Assembly (NCBI RefSeq): GCF_033096465.1
Contig: NZ_AP028156.1
Location: forward strand, 1,446,501-1,510,500
DNA: 64,000 nt
Reading direction: 5' to 3'
Origin: Blautia luti
Lineage (GTDB): Bacteria; Bacillota; Clostridia; Lachnospirales; Lachnospiraceae
Numbering within the stretch: the stretch's first letter is position 1; each line of letters starts with the position of its first letter. The position numbers and the translations under genes were made by a program. Under the pieces are notes generated by a model, which saw only the letters and a list, made by a program, of their open reading frames with translations, was not told the DNA's origin and searched no databases. This document shows positions 35,365-44,190 of the stretch, piece by piece.

Positions 35365-36772
35365 AAAGAAAAGGTCCCGCAACAGGGAATATACGATCGT
35401 ATCCTGCTTTTTTGTACTGATTTTTGTCAGCATGATAGGGTATCTGATCTATTTTGACCAGGTAAAGAGTGAAGATTTCATTAACAGCCCATATAATACA
35501 AGGCAGGACAGTTTTTCGGATCGTGTGGTAAGAGGCAAGATCGTATCATCGGACGGACAGGTGCTTGCACAGACCAATGTGTATGACGATGGAACAGAAG
35601 AGAGAACCTATCCGTATTCCAATATATTTGCCCATGTGGTGGGATATGATACCAATGGAAAAAGCGGCCTGGAATCAGAGGCGAACTTCCAGCTTCTGAC
35701 TTCCCATGAATTTTTCCTGAATCAGCTGAAGAATGAATTTAAAAATCAGAAAAATACAGGAGATACCGTAATAACAACCTTAAATGCGGATCTTCAGACT
35801 ACAGCGTATAATGCGTTGGGTGACAGAAGAGGAGCTGTGGTTGCGATTGAGCCTTCTACAGGGAAAATGCTGGTGGAGCTGAGTAAACCGGATTTTGATC
35901 CGAACACCATTGCAGACAACTGGGATACACTGGTGAACGATGAAAGCAACAGCAGTCTTTTGAATCGTGCAACGAATGGCGCATATCCTCCGGGATCTAC
36001 TTTTAAAGTTGTGACGGCACTGGATTATTTCCGTACCAAGGGAACACTGGAGGGATTTTCCTATCTATGTGAAGGAAGTATTACGAAGGAAGATCATACG
36101 ATCCGGTGTTATGGAGGAACGGTGCATGGACAGGAAGATTTCTACAGTGCATTTGCAAATTCCTGCAACAGTGCGTTTGCGGAGATCGGTGATATGCTGG
36201 GCGGCAGTTCGCTGAAAGAGACGGCGGAAGATCTGCTGTTTAATAAGAGCCTGCCCCTTACTTCTTATAAGAAGAGTACCTTTACCCTTACCGGAAAGTC
36301 TTCTGTAGCCGAGGTAATGCAGACTGCCATCGGACAGGGAAATACCCTTGTTTCTCCGATGCATATGGCATTGATCACAAGTGCTATTGCCAATGGCGGG
36401 GAACTGATGAAACCGTATCTGATAGATTCGGTATCCAGCAGTGACGGAGAAACAGTACAAACAACGGAACCTGAGAAATATAAACGCCTTATGACAGTAA
36501 ATGAGGCGAACCTGCTTGGCAAGCTGATGAAAGGTGTTGTTGAAAACGGAACAGCGTCTGCTCTGAATGGAAGAGGCTATACAGTGGCCGGAAAAACAGG
36601 ATCTGCAGAATTTGACGAGAATGGTTCCAGCCATTCCTGGTTTATTGGTTATTCCAATGTAGATGATCCGGATCTGGTAGTAGCAGTGATCGTGGAGAAT
36701 GGCGGTACAGGAAGTGAAGCGGCAGTTCCTATTGCAGGACAGATCTTTGACGCATATTATTACGATAATTAA
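35273..36772 (+). CDS. Class B penicillin-binding protein (transpeptidase)
   Basis: 499 residues from ATG 35273, or 494 from TTG 35288, which has GAGGA at 35275-35279 in better position. A basic Lys/Arg-rich head (about 1-37) and one membrane span (SCFFVLIFVSMIGYLIYF) precede an extracellular PASTA-less PbpA-type transpeptidase. The active-site motifs are PPGSTFKVV (SxxK), NSCNSAF (SxN) and AGKTGSAEF (KTG). It crosslinks peptidoglycan with the SEDS partner upstream and overlaps that gene by up to 92 bases in another frame. Resembles Mycobacterium/Clostridium PbpA. Confidence 0.93.
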   Translation: MRTKKLRDNEERKRRKELKKLQKRKTRDITKKKRSRNREYTIVSCFFVLIFVSMIGYLIYFDQVKSEDFINSPYNTRQDSFSDRVVRGKIVSSDGQVLAQTNVYDDGTEERTYPYSNIFAHVVGYDTNGKSGLESEANFQLLTSHEFFLNQLKNEFKNQKNTGDTVITTLNADLQTTAYNALGDRRGAVVAIEPSTGKMLVELSKPDFDPNTIADNWDTLVNDESNSSLLNRATNGAYPPGSTFKVVTALDYFRTKGTLEGFSYLCEGSITKEDHTIRCYGGTVHGQEDFYSAFANSCNSAFAEIGDMLGGSSLKETAEDLLFNKSLPLTSYKKSTFTLTGKSSVAEVMQTAIGQGNTLVSPMHMALITSAIANGGELMKPYLIDSVSSSDGETVQTTEPEKYKRLMTVNEANLLGKLMKGVVENGTASALNGRGYTVAGKTGSAEFDENGSSHSWFIGYSNVDDPDLVVAVIVENGGTGSEAAVPIAGQIFDAYYYDN

Positions 36773-36781
36773 AACCAGATG

Positions 36782-36830
36782 GAAATCCTTCGGTGCAGGA
36801 GTGAAGCTGCATCGGAGGATTTTATGTTTT
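36782..36830 (+). terminator. Terminator after the PBP gene
   Basis: AAATCCTTCGGTGCAG pairs with CTGCATCGGAGGATTT around an 8-base loop, followed by TATGTTTTTT. Confidence 0.8.
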
Positions 36831-36836
36831 TTCGGG

Positions 36837-36865
36837 TTGCGGGTTTGAAAAAAAAGAGGTATACT
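36837..36865 (+). promoter_or_regulatory. Candidate promoter of the Nudix gene
   Basis: TTGCGG (36837-36842), 17-base spacer, TATACT (36860-36865). Confidence 0.5.
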
Positions 36866-36908
36866 ATACTCAGTTTATAATACCACGCAAAACAGGAGGG
36901 ATTGCATT

Positions 36909-37364
36909 ATGATAGAAGCAACGAGCTGTGGCGGTGTGGTAATTCATCGGGGTAAGATTCTTACATTGTATAAATCTTACAGGAACCGTTATGAGGGCTG
37001 GGTATTGCCGAAAGGAACAGTGGAAGCAGGCGAGACACATGAGCAGACTGCATTGCGTGAAGTGATGGAAGAAGCAGGTGTAAGGGCGACTATTGTGAAA
37101 TATATCGGAAAGAGTCAGTACAATTTTACAGTTCCGGAGGACGTGGTTACGAAAGAGGTACACTGGTATCTGATGACTGCGGATAATTATCATAGTAAGC
37201 CCCAAAGAGAGGAGTTCTTTGTAGACTCAGGATACTATAAATATCACGAAATCTATCATCTGTTACGTTTCTCCAACGAAAAGCAGATCGTGGAGAAAGC
37301 TTATCAGGAGTATCTGGAAATGAGAAGTAGCGGACTCTGGGGAAAACAGCATAAGTATTATTAA
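36909..37364 (+). CDS. Nudix hydrolase
   Basis: 151 residues; the Nudix box reads G-x5-E-x7-REVMEEAGV (GTVEAGETHEQTALREVMEEAG, split here across about residues 38-60). The N-terminus CGGVVIHRGKILTL and GWVLPKGTVEAGE match the diphosphoinositol/AP4A-type branch. It should hydrolyse a nucleoside diphosphate-linked compound; the substrate is not readable. AGGAGGG before ATG, single gene between terminators. Confidence 0.9.
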   Translation: MIEATSCGGVVIHRGKILTLYKSYRNRYEGWVLPKGTVEAGETHEQTALREVMEEAGVRATIVKYIGKSQYNFTVPEDVVTKEVHWYLMTADNYHSKPQREEFFVDSGYYKYHEIYHLLRFSNEKQIVEKAYQEYLEMRSSGLWGKQHKYY

Positions 37365-37372
37365 CGAAAACT

Positions 37373-37397
37373 GGGCTGTGTTTTTTACGCAGCCCTG
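37373..37397 (+). terminator. Hairpin after the Nudix gene
   Basis: GGGCTGTG and CGCAGCCC pair around a T-rich loop; a GTTTAAATTT stretch follows. A weak intrinsic terminator is likely. Confidence 0.5.
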
Positions 37398-37464
37398 TTT
37401 AAATTTCTGAAAAACAGGGAATCACTATATCATATACCGGATATAAAGAGAGGACGGATGGGAA

Positions 37465-37782
37465 ATGCTCACATGGCAGGACGGTTACCGCATAGGGGAA
37501 GGCGTGAAAAAAGCAGAGAAAGTAAAGAGCCGGCTTGATGCAGGTAAATTTGTTCAGGGTATTTATCTTCTGACACTTTCGGAAAATCCGGCAAATATTA
37601 TGGATGTGATCCCTGCTGCTATGCTGTTGCAGAAGAGCTTTTACAGGATCTGTCCTCCTATTATCGGAATGGCAGGGGACAAGGAGGAAGCGCTGGAAAT
37701 GGTGAGATGTCTGGTTGATGAGGTGTACAGGCAGACTGGAACTTTTCAGATCGCAGAATATATAGAATCACAGAAAATATAG
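37465..37782 (+). CDS. Conserved hypothetical protein, 105 residues
   Basis: I do not recognise this family. The protein is soluble and mixed alpha/beta in appearance, begins MLTWQDGYRIGEGVKKAEKV, and has an internal hydrophobic stretch (IMDVIPAAMLLQKSFY) and an acidic C-terminal helix (EEALEMVRCLVDEVYRQTG). No signal peptide or metal motif is seen. It lies 15 bases upstream of a DUF2953-type membrane protein and the sporulation protein YtfJ, so it may belong to that small operon. AGGACGGATGGG precedes the ATG. Confidence 0.7.
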   Translation: MLTWQDGYRIGEGVKKAEKVKSRLDAGKFVQGIYLLTLSENPANIMDVIPAAMLLQKSFYRICPPIIGMAGDKEEALEMVRCLVDEVYRQTGTFQIAEYIESQKI

Positions 37783-37797
37783 AAAACAGGTGAATAT

Positions 37798-38790
37798 ATG
37801 TTACATATTTTATGGCTGATCATAAAATTCATACTGATCCTGCTGGGAATTGGACTGGGACTGATCCTGCTGGCAGTACTGTTGATTCTGTTCTGCCCGG
37901 TGAGATACAGTGCCTGTGGAACGAAGGAACAGGATGACTGGAAACAGATTACAGGGCAGGTGCGTGTCAGCTGGCTGTTTCATGCAGTATCGTTGAGGGC
38001 CACATGGAAAGAGGGAAGTCTGGAGAAGGTTTTCTGTCTGTTCGGGATTCCGGTGAGTGAACTGCTGAAGAAGCGAAGACAGAAAAAGGCACATACGTCA
38101 GAAAAGAAAAAAGAAACATCCGGCACAGGGAAGACAGAAAAAAAGCGGGACACAGAAAAGAAGCGAAAGGCAGGGAATGTGACAGTTGAATCTGTGCATA
38201 AAGAAAAAATAGCAGAACTTCCGAAAGCAGAAGAACATTTAAAACCAAAACCGGAAATCCAGAAACCGATCGCCCAGGAACCTTCGGCGGAAAAAACGGT
38301 ATCTCAGGAAAAAAAGCAGCGCAGAAATCCTTTTTCATCACTGATTTCACGGATTAAGAAGCTTTTTCATGGAATCCTGGCGAAATTGCGTAATATTCGT
38401 TCGACTGTCAGAAAGATTACCGGGAATATCAGCTGGTGGAGAGATTTTCTGGAACATCCCAGAGTAAAAGCTGCGATTTCCCTGGTGTGGAAGAATGCGA
38501 AATTTCTGATCAGACATGTTCTGCCGACAAGGGCAAGCGGCGAAATAGCTTTCTCCTGTGAAGACCCTGCGGTAACAGGCAGTATTCTGGCAATACTGGG
38601 AATGACGATTCCGTTTCATAAGAACTGTGTGCAGATCACACCTTTATTTCAGGGAGAAAATTATTTCAGGGGAAATATAAGTGTCAGAGGCAGGATCTAC
38701 GGATTCGTATTTATAAAAGCAGCAATTGTGATCTATTTTAATAAAAATATCAAATATGTTATAAAAAGATGGAAAACCAGGAGGGCATAA
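37798..38790 (+). CDS. DUF2953-type membrane protein
   Basis: 330 residues. An N-terminal membrane span (FILILLGIGLGLILLAVLL) is followed by a conserved beta-rich domain (CPVRYSACG), a highly charged Lys/Glu linker (about 95-180) and a C-terminal DUF2953 region (TRASGEIAFSCEDPAVTGS). Bacillus YtfI, a DUF2953 protein, lies next to ytfJ, and here too the next gene is ytfJ, 2 bases downstream. The biochemical role is unknown; conservation with ytfJ suggests a sporulation or envelope function. Confidence 0.82.
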   Translation: MLHILWLIIKFILILLGIGLGLILLAVLLILFCPVRYSACGTKEQDDWKQITGQVRVSWLFHAVSLRATWKEGSLEKVFCLFGIPVSELLKKRRQKKAHTSEKKKETSGTGKTEKKRDTEKKRKAGNVTVESVHKEKIAELPKAEEHLKPKPEIQKPIAQEPSAEKTVSQEKKQRRNPFSSLISRIKKLFHGILAKLRNIRSTVRKITGNISWWRDFLEHPRVKAAISLVWKNAKFLIRHVLPTRASGEIAFSCEDPAVTGSILAILGMTIPFHKNCVQITPLFQGENYFRGNISVRGRIYGFVFIKAAIVIYFNKNIKYVIKRWKTRRA

Positions 38791-38792
38791 GA

Positions 38793-39149
38793 ATGGCAAA
38801 TGAAAACAATTTCAAAGAAACAGTAAATTCATTATTTAAAGGAATGGACAGCTTTATCTCAGCCAAGACAGTGGTGGGGGATGCCATTCATGTGGGAGAC
38901 ACTATTATTCTTCCGCTGGTAGATGTTTCTTTCGGCGTAGGTGCAGGAGCCTTTTCAGGTGAGAAGAAAGATAACGGCGGCGGTGGTATGGCCGGTAAGA
39001 TGACACCGTGTGCAGTACTGGTGATTCAGAATGGAAGTACCAAACTTGTCAATGTTAAGAATCAGGATGGACTTACAAAGATTCTGGATATGGTTCCGGA
39101 TTTTGTAGACCGCTTTACAGCAGGTAAGGGTACAGAAGAGGAAATCTGA
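38793..39149 (+). CDS. ytfJ: YtfJ/GerW-family sporulation protein
   Basis: 118 residues from ATG 38793, fixed by CCAGGAGGGC. The core TVVGDAIHVGDTIILPLVDV and VGAGAFSGEKK with a Gly-rich loop GGGGMAGKM is the GerW/YtfJ domain, linked in Bacillus to the spore inner membrane and lysozyme sensitivity or germination. Supports a spore-forming host. Follows the DUF2953 gene directly. Confidence 0.93.
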   Translation: MANENNFKETVNSLFKGMDSFISAKTVVGDAIHVGDTIILPLVDVSFGVGAGAFSGEKKDNGGGGMAGKMTPCAVLVIQNGSTKLVNVKNQDGLTKILDMVPDFVDRFTAGKGTEEEI

Positions 39150-39228
39150 AAATATAAGGCATGAAAGGGTATTTCTTCAGGAAGCTTCTGCATAGACTAT
39201 AGCAAACCAATGAAAAGGCGGAAGCAGA

Positions 39229-39366
39229 TTGGAAAAGCTCATCGGCTTTATGTTATTTTTTATAGGACTTGGGATGGTGATAGGACTTCTGATAGCAGAA
39301 AACGTGATCCTGGTTGTGGCAGCCGGGGTTTTTCTGCTGCTGGGCTATCACCTTTTCTGCCATTAA
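39229..39366 (+). CDS. Small hydrophobic membrane protein, 45 residues
   Basis: A TTG-initiated frame with AAGGCGG seven bases upstream encodes a 45-residue protein that is almost wholly hydrophobic: LEKLIGFMLFFIGLGMVIG, then LLIAENVILVVAAGVFLLLG, ending YHLFCH. Two membrane helices joined by a short turn are likely. It lies 79 bases after ytfJ and just before the rpmB terminator. I do not know a named family; similar tiny membrane proteins are often missed in annotation. Confidence 0.6.
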   Translation: MEKLIGFMLFFIGLGMVIGLLIAENVILVVAAGVFLLLGYHLFCH

Positions 39367-39380
39367 TTAAATGTAAAAAC

Positions 39381-39412
39381 GGCAAAAAAATACCCCTGTA
39401 TCTACAGGGGTA
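39381..39412 (-). terminator. Terminator of rpmB
   Basis: TACCCCTGTA / TACAGGGGTA form a perfect 10-bp stem with a TC loop (39391-39412). Read on the minus strand, seven T follow (39384-39390). Confidence 0.9.
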
Positions 39413-39421
39413 TATGTGTTA

Positions 39422-39610
39422 TTATGCTCTTTCTACTTTACCGGATCTTAAGCAAGAAGTACATACGTATGTCTTTCTAGCTCCACCTTCAGCAGTTTTG
39501 ATTTTAACGGATTTTACGTTAGATTTCCACATTTTATTGGATCTTCTATGTGAATGACTTACATTATTTCCGAAATGAGCAGCTTTTTCACAGATTGCAC
39601 ATTTAGCCAT
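39422..39610 (-). CDS. rpmB: 50S ribosomal protein L28
   Basis: 62 residues: MAKCAICEKAAHFGNNVSHS, RRSNKMWKSNVKSVK, then CTSCLRSGKVERA. The two Cys pairs (CAIC, CTSC) make it a zinc-binding C+ form of L28. AGGAGG precedes the ATG on the minus strand. Monocistronic and divergent from the Asp23 gene, as in many Firmicutes. Confidence 0.98.
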   Translation of the reverse strand: MAKCAICEKAAHFGNNVSHSHRRSNKMWKSNVKSVKIKTAEGGARKTYVCTSCLRSGKVERA

Positions 39611-39635
39611 GACAGCACCTCCTTGACGCTTTTTT

Positions 39636-39662
39636 GTTACTATTTTCTTTTTGAACAGTAAC
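39636..39662. repeat. GTTACT...AGTAAC inverted repeat in the rpmB leader
   Basis: GTTACT (39636-39641) and AGTAAC (39657-39662) flank ATTTTCTTTTTGAAC. It lies in the 5' leader of rpmB, and ends GAACAGTAAC like those before rnfC and zapA. Confidence 0.45.
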
Positions 39663-39681
39663 CTTGTATTCAACAGATAAC

Positions 39682-39710
39682 ATTGTAACAGATGAATTGT
39701 GCTTTTGCAA
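39682..39710 (-). promoter_or_regulatory. Sigma-A promoter of rpmB
   Basis: On the minus strand TTGCAA (39710-39705), 17-base spacer and TACAAT (39687-39682) precede rpmB by about 70 bases. Confidence 0.65.
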
Positions 39711-39808
39711 GCAAAAAAAGGAAAAATGTGAAAAATAATATTTCTTTTTCTGTAAAAAGAGGTTATAATACATTTACAAACAATATAATCAGCATTGGAG
39801 GTAACCAT

Positions 39809-40168
39809 ATGAATGGACGTATAGATTCCGGATTAGGTCAGATCATAATTGACACAGATGTAATCGCAACCTATGCAGGAAGCGTTGCAGTAGAATGCTT
39901 TGGTATCATAGGAATGGCAGCAGTCAGCATGAAGGACGGGTTGGTGAAGCTTCTGGGAAGAAACAGCCTGAAGCATGGAATCAGTGTCAGCATTACAGAG
40001 GACAATAAAATCCGCCTGAATTTCCACGTGATCGTGGCATATGGCGTGAATATAAGTACAATTGCGGACAACCTTGTCAGCAATGTAAAATATAAAGTAG
40101 AAGCTTTCACAGGAATGGAGATTGATAAGATCGATATTTTTGTAGAGGGCGTAAGAGCAATTGATTAG
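39809..40168 (+). CDS. Asp23/Gls24 family protein (YloU-like)
   Basis: 119 residues from ATG 39809, set by GGAGGTAACCAT. GQIIIDTDVIATYAGSVAVE and VAYGVNISTIADNLVSNVKY are conserved in the Asp23 family. Members are envelope-associated or alkaline-shock proteins; this one sits directly before the DAK2/FakA-like gene, as YloU precedes YloV in Bacillus. A TATAAT lies at 39764-39769. Confidence 0.92.
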   Translation: MNGRIDSGLGQIIIDTDVIATYAGSVAVECFGIIGMAAVSMKDGLVKLLGRNSLKHGISVSITEDNKIRLNFHVIVAYGVNISTIADNLVSNVKYKVEAFTGMEIDKIDIFVEGVRAID

Positions 40169-40187
40169 GATAGAGGAGGAACTTGTG

Positions 40188-41852
40188 GTGAATAATAAAA
40201 CCATAGATGCCAGAATACTTTCCAGAATGTTTCTTGCAGGTGCCAAGAATCTGGAAGCGAAGAAAGAATGGATCAACGAACTGAACGTATTTCCGGTACC
40301 GGATGGGGATACAGGAACCAACATGACCATGACGATCATGGCTGCAGCGGCAGAAGTAGGATCACTGGGAGAGTCGGATATGGAGACTCTGGCGAAAGCG
40401 ATTTCTTCCGGTTCTCTGCGCGGTGCAAGAGGAAATTCAGGTGTAATCCTTTCCCAGCTTCTCCGCGGCTTCACCAAGAGTGTGAAAACAAGCAAGGAAC
40501 TGGATGCAAAAGCAATCGCAGCGGCTATGGAGAAGGGTGTGGAGACTGCCTATAAAGCGGTTATGAAACCGAAAGAAGGAACGATCCTTACGGTAGCCAG
40601 AGAAGCAGCAGCGAAGGCTGTGGAACTTGCTGAAACAGCAGAGGATCTGGATACATTCTTCCAGGCAGTGATCACTCATGCAGAGGAAACTCTGGCGAAG
40701 ACTCCGGAAATGCTTCCTGTTCTGAAAGAAGCAGGAGTCGTGGACTCCGGCGGACAGGGACTTCTGGAAGTGTATCACGGAGCATATGACGGATTCCTTG
40801 GAAAAGAGATTGATTATGATCAGTTTGACAAGGCGAAAGGTCCTTTAGTGACGAAGATCGATGCACAGACAGAAGCAGAGATCAAGTTTGGCTATTGTAC
40901 AGAATTTATCATTCTGCTGGATCATCCAATGTCTGAGGAGACAGAACATGAATTCAAGAAATTCCTGATGTCACTGGGTGACTCTATCGTTCTTGTTGCA
41001 GATGAAGAGATCGTAAAAGTACATGTTCATACCAACCACCCTGGACAGGCAATTGAGAAAGCGCTGACATTCGGCGCACTTTCCCGTATGAAGATTGATA
41101 ATATGCGTGAGGAACACCAGGAGAAACTGATCAAAGATGCTGAGAAACTTGCGAAAGAGCAGGAAGAGAAGGAAGTGGCAGCCCAGCCTCAGAAAGAAGT
41201 AGGATTTATCTCTGTTTCTGTAGGAAAAGGACTGACAGAGATCTTTAAGGAACTTGGTGTAGACTATCTTATTGAAGGCGGACAGACTATGAATCCAAGT
41301 ACGGAAGATATGCTGAATGCCATTGCCAAGGTAAATGCAAAGACTATTTACATTTTCCCGAATAATAAGAATATTATTCTTGCTGCAAATCAGGCAAGAG
41401 ATCTCACTGAGGATAAGGAGATCGTAGTTGTTCCAACCAAGACGATCCCTCAGGGAATTACAGCCATGATCAGCTATGTACCTGAGAAAAACGGCCAGGA
41501 GAATACAGAAGCTATGATCCAGGCGATCGAGAGAGTAAAAACAGGTCAGGTTACTTATGCTGTCCGTGATACCAGAATCGATGATAAAGAGATCCATGAA
41601 GGAGACATCATGGGTATTGGAGATAAAGGTATTCTTGCAGTGGGTAAAGACCGCATTGATGTAACGAAAGAGACTATCGCAGAGATGGTAGATGACGAAT
41701 CTGAGGTGATCAGCATCTATTATGGCGCTGACACAGAAGAGTCAGAGGCAGAAGAACTGGCAGCTGCTATTGAGGAAGCTTATCCTGACTGTGATGTAGA
41801 GCTGAATGCAGGTGGACAGCCAATCTACTATTATGTGATTTCTGTAGAATAA
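40188..41852 (+). CDS. DAK2-domain protein, YloV/FakA-like fatty acid kinase
   Basis: 554 residues with a GTG start at 40188, seven bases after GAGGAGGA. The N-terminal DAK2 nucleotide-binding domain has NVFPVPDGDTGTNM and SSGSLRGARGNSGVILSQ; the C-terminal domain resembles the DegV-contacting half of FakA. FakA phosphorylates fatty acids bound to FakB partner proteins so that they enter phospholipid synthesis. No FakB (DegV) gene is adjacent. Follows the Asp23 gene by 19 bases. Confidence 0.9.
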   Translation: MNNKTIDARILSRMFLAGAKNLEAKKEWINELNVFPVPDGDTGTNMTMTIMAAAAEVGSLGESDMETLAKAISSGSLRGARGNSGVILSQLLRGFTKSVKTSKELDAKAIAAAMEKGVETAYKAVMKPKEGTILTVAREAAAKAVELAETAEDLDTFFQAVITHAEETLAKTPEMLPVLKEAGVVDSGGQGLLEVYHGAYDGFLGKEIDYDQFDKAKGPLVTKIDAQTEAEIKFGYCTEFIILLDHPMSEETEHEFKKFLMSLGDSIVLVADEEIVKVHVHTNHPGQAIEKALTFGALSRMKIDNMREEHQEKLIKDAEKLAKEQEEKEVAAQPQKEVGFISVSVGKGLTEIFKELGVDYLIEGGQTMNPSTEDMLNAIAKVNAKTIYIFPNNKNIILAANQARDLTEDKEIVVVPTKTIPQGITAMISYVPEKNGQENTEAMIQAIERVKTGQVTYAVRDTRIDDKEIHEGDIMGIGDKGILAVGKDRIDVTKETIAEMVDDESEVISIYYGADTEESEAEELAAAIEEAYPDCDVELNAGGQPIYYYVISVE

Positions 41853-41892
41853 CATTCAGAAAATCCTGTAAGATCATATGTAAACATAAATG

Positions 41893-41941
41893 GATAAACG
41901 GATATATCCCTGAACGGATGTATCCGTTTATCTTGTATATT
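41893..41941 (+). terminator. Hairpin between the DAK2 gene and recG
   Basis: GATAAACGGATA (41893-41904) pairs perfectly with TATCCGTTTATC (41921-41932) and TTGTATATTC follows. Likely partial terminator; recG starts 23 bases later. Confidence 0.6.
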
Positions 41942-41963
41942 CTTAATAAAAAGGAAAATTTAT

Positions 41964-44018
41964 ATGTCTGAATCACTTCGCACCCTGAAAGGTGTAGGCG
42001 AAAAAACTGAAAAATTATTTGCGAAGATCGGTGTTACAGATGTAGAAGATCTTATTCATTATTACCCCAGAACCTACGATGCCTATGAGGAACCGGTGGA
42101 GATCCAGACTCTGGAAGAGGGAACGGTGGCAGCTGTTTCTGTGACGATCATCACAGGGGTTTATGTAAACCATGTAAGAAATCTGCAGGTGATCACAATC
42201 ACAGCAGCAGATCTTACCGGAAAGCTTCCGGTTACCTGGTTTAATATGCCTTATCTGAAATCTGTATTGAAAAAAGGCAGCACCTTTGTGCTCAGAGGAA
42301 GGGTCACACGGAAACAGGGCAGACTTCAGATGGAGCATCCGGAAATTTTTACTCATGGGGCTTATGAGGAAATCCTTCACAGTCTTCAGCCCATCTATGC
42401 CCTCACAGCCGGTCTTTCCAATAAGACCATCGTAAAACTTCTGCACCAGGTTCTGGAAGAAAAGAAACTCCGGCCGGAATATCTGGCAGATGAATATAAA
42501 GAAAGATACCACCTGGCAGACGGTAATTTCGCCCTGTCTGCCATACATTTTCCGAAAAATATGCAGGAGCTGCTTGCTGCAAGACGACGACTGGTGTTTG
42601 ATGAGTTTCTGTTGTTTATCCTGGCTGTCCAGATGCTGAAAGAGAAGACAGAAGAAGCGCCGAATGCTTTTCCCATGCGCCCTGTATGGACTACGGAACA
42701 GATCATTGAAAATCTGCCCTACGATCTGACGAAAGCACAGATGAATGTCTGGCACGAAATTGAACGGGATTTGAGCGGACGGGCGCTGATGTCCAGGCTG
42801 GTGCAGGGAGATGTGGGAAGTGGAAAAACGATCCTGGCTTTCCTGGCAATGATCATGACTGCAGAAAATGGTTATCAGGCAGTCCTGATGGCTCCAACAG
42901 AAGTGCTGGCCAGACAGCATTTTCAGGCAATGGAAAAGCTTCTTCAGGAACAGGAGATCAGTTCCTGCCATCCGATCCTTCTTACAGGTTCGGATACAGC
43001 GAAGGAGAAACGGGAAAAATATGCGCGGATCGCTTCGAAAGAAGCCAGCATTGTCATAGGAACCCATGCTCTGATCCAGGAGAAAGTTCAGTATAATCAG
43101 CTGGGGCTGGTGATCACAGATGAACAGCACAGATTTGGAGTAAAACAGAGAGAAGCCCTTACAACCATGGGAAATCCACCCAATGTTCTGGTCATGAGTG
43201 CCACACCGATTCCCAGGACTCTGGCCATCATTTTGTACGGAGATCTGGATATCTCCATTATCGATGAACTTCCGGCCAGACGTCTCCCCATCAAAAACTG
43301 TGTAGTGGGAACTTCCTATCGCCCGAAAGCGTATTCTTTCATGGAGAAACAGATCAGACAGGGAAGACAGGTATATGTGATCTGTCCTATGGTAGAAGAA
43401 AGTGAAGGAATGGATGGAGAAAATGTCCTGGATTATACCAGAAAACTGCAGGATATTTTTCCATCAGATATTAAGATCTCATTTCTTCATGGGAAGATGA
43501 AGCCGAAAGAAAAGAACGCCATCATGGAAGCCTTTGCAGAGGGGGAAATACAGATCCTGGTATCTACCACAGTGGTAGAAGTAGGTGTGAATGTTCCCAA
43601 TGCCACAGTCATGATGGTGGAAAATGCGGAACGTTTCGGACTGGCACAGCTTCATCAGCTTCGGGGCAGGGTAGGCCGTGGAGAACATCAGTCTTACTGT
43701 ATTTTCATGCAGGGAAGTGATGCAAAGGAAACTTCCAAGCGTCTGGAAATCCTGAATAAATCCAATGATGGATTTTACATAGCAGGAGAAGATCTGAAAC
43801 TGCGTGGGCCGGGTGACCTCTTCGGCATACGCCAGAGCGGTCTGCTGGAATTTAAACTGGGCGATATTTATCAGGATGCAGATATTCTAAAAGCAGCCAG
43901 TGAAACAGCTGCCCGTATTCTGGAACTGGACAGAGATCTGAGTCTGGAACAGAATGAAATCCTCAGAAAAAAACTGACAGAATATATGAAAGAAGATCTG
44001 CAGAATCTGGGACTGTAG
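41964..44018 (+). CDS. recG: ATP-dependent DNA helicase RecG
   Basis: 684 residues: N-terminal wedge/OB domain (VEDLIHYYPRTYDAYEEP), Walker A GDVGSGKTILAFLA, DEQH box VITDEQHRFGVKQR, SATPIPRTLAIILYGDLD and helicase motif VI QLRGRVGRG. It reverses stalled replication forks. Length is normal. Confidence 0.98.
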   Translation: MSESLRTLKGVGEKTEKLFAKIGVTDVEDLIHYYPRTYDAYEEPVEIQTLEEGTVAAVSVTIITGVYVNHVRNLQVITITAADLTGKLPVTWFNMPYLKSVLKKGSTFVLRGRVTRKQGRLQMEHPEIFTHGAYEEILHSLQPIYALTAGLSNKTIVKLLHQVLEEKKLRPEYLADEYKERYHLADGNFALSAIHFPKNMQELLAARRRLVFDEFLLFILAVQMLKEKTEEAPNAFPMRPVWTTEQIIENLPYDLTKAQMNVWHEIERDLSGRALMSRLVQGDVGSGKTILAFLAMIMTAENGYQAVLMAPTEVLARQHFQAMEKLLQEQEISSCHPILLTGSDTAKEKREKYARIASKEASIVIGTHALIQEKVQYNQLGLVITDEQHRFGVKQREALTTMGNPPNVLVMSATPIPRTLAIILYGDLDISIIDELPARRLPIKNCVVGTSYRPKAYSFMEKQIRQGRQVYVICPMVEESEGMDGENVLDYTRKLQDIFPSDIKISFLHGKMKPKEKNAIMEAFAEGEIQILVSTTVVEVGVNVPNATVMMVENAERFGLAQLHQLRGRVGRGEHQSYCIFMQGSDAKETSKRLEILNKSNDGFYIAGEDLKLRGPGDLFGIRQSGLLEFKLGDIYQDADILKAASETAARILELDRDLSLEQNEILRKKLTEYMKEDLQNLGL

Positions 44019-44118
44019 AAAGTATAAAGATCAAAAAACAGCACCTGATACAGGCTTCAGAATGAAGAACAATCCGTTTGAATGGGGGAATTTTTTCAGA
44101 TACACAGGTGAAATATTA

Positions 44119-44147
44119 TTGCAAAATAAAGGAAATCGTAGTATTCT
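44119..44147 (+). promoter_or_regulatory. Candidate promoter of the DUF6465-type gene
   Basis: TTGCAA (44119-44124), 17-base spacer, TATTCT (44142-44147). An ATTTTACC motif at 44165-44172 in the leader matches the repeats at 44764 and 44785. Confidence 0.45.
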
Positions 44148-44190
44148 ATTTCGGTAACCAAAATATTTTACCTTGTAAGGAGGCTATTAT

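Noticed and set aside
42015..43130. 371-residue antisense frame within recG
   Set aside because: Complement of conserved RecG motifs, no start signal, no recognisable domain.
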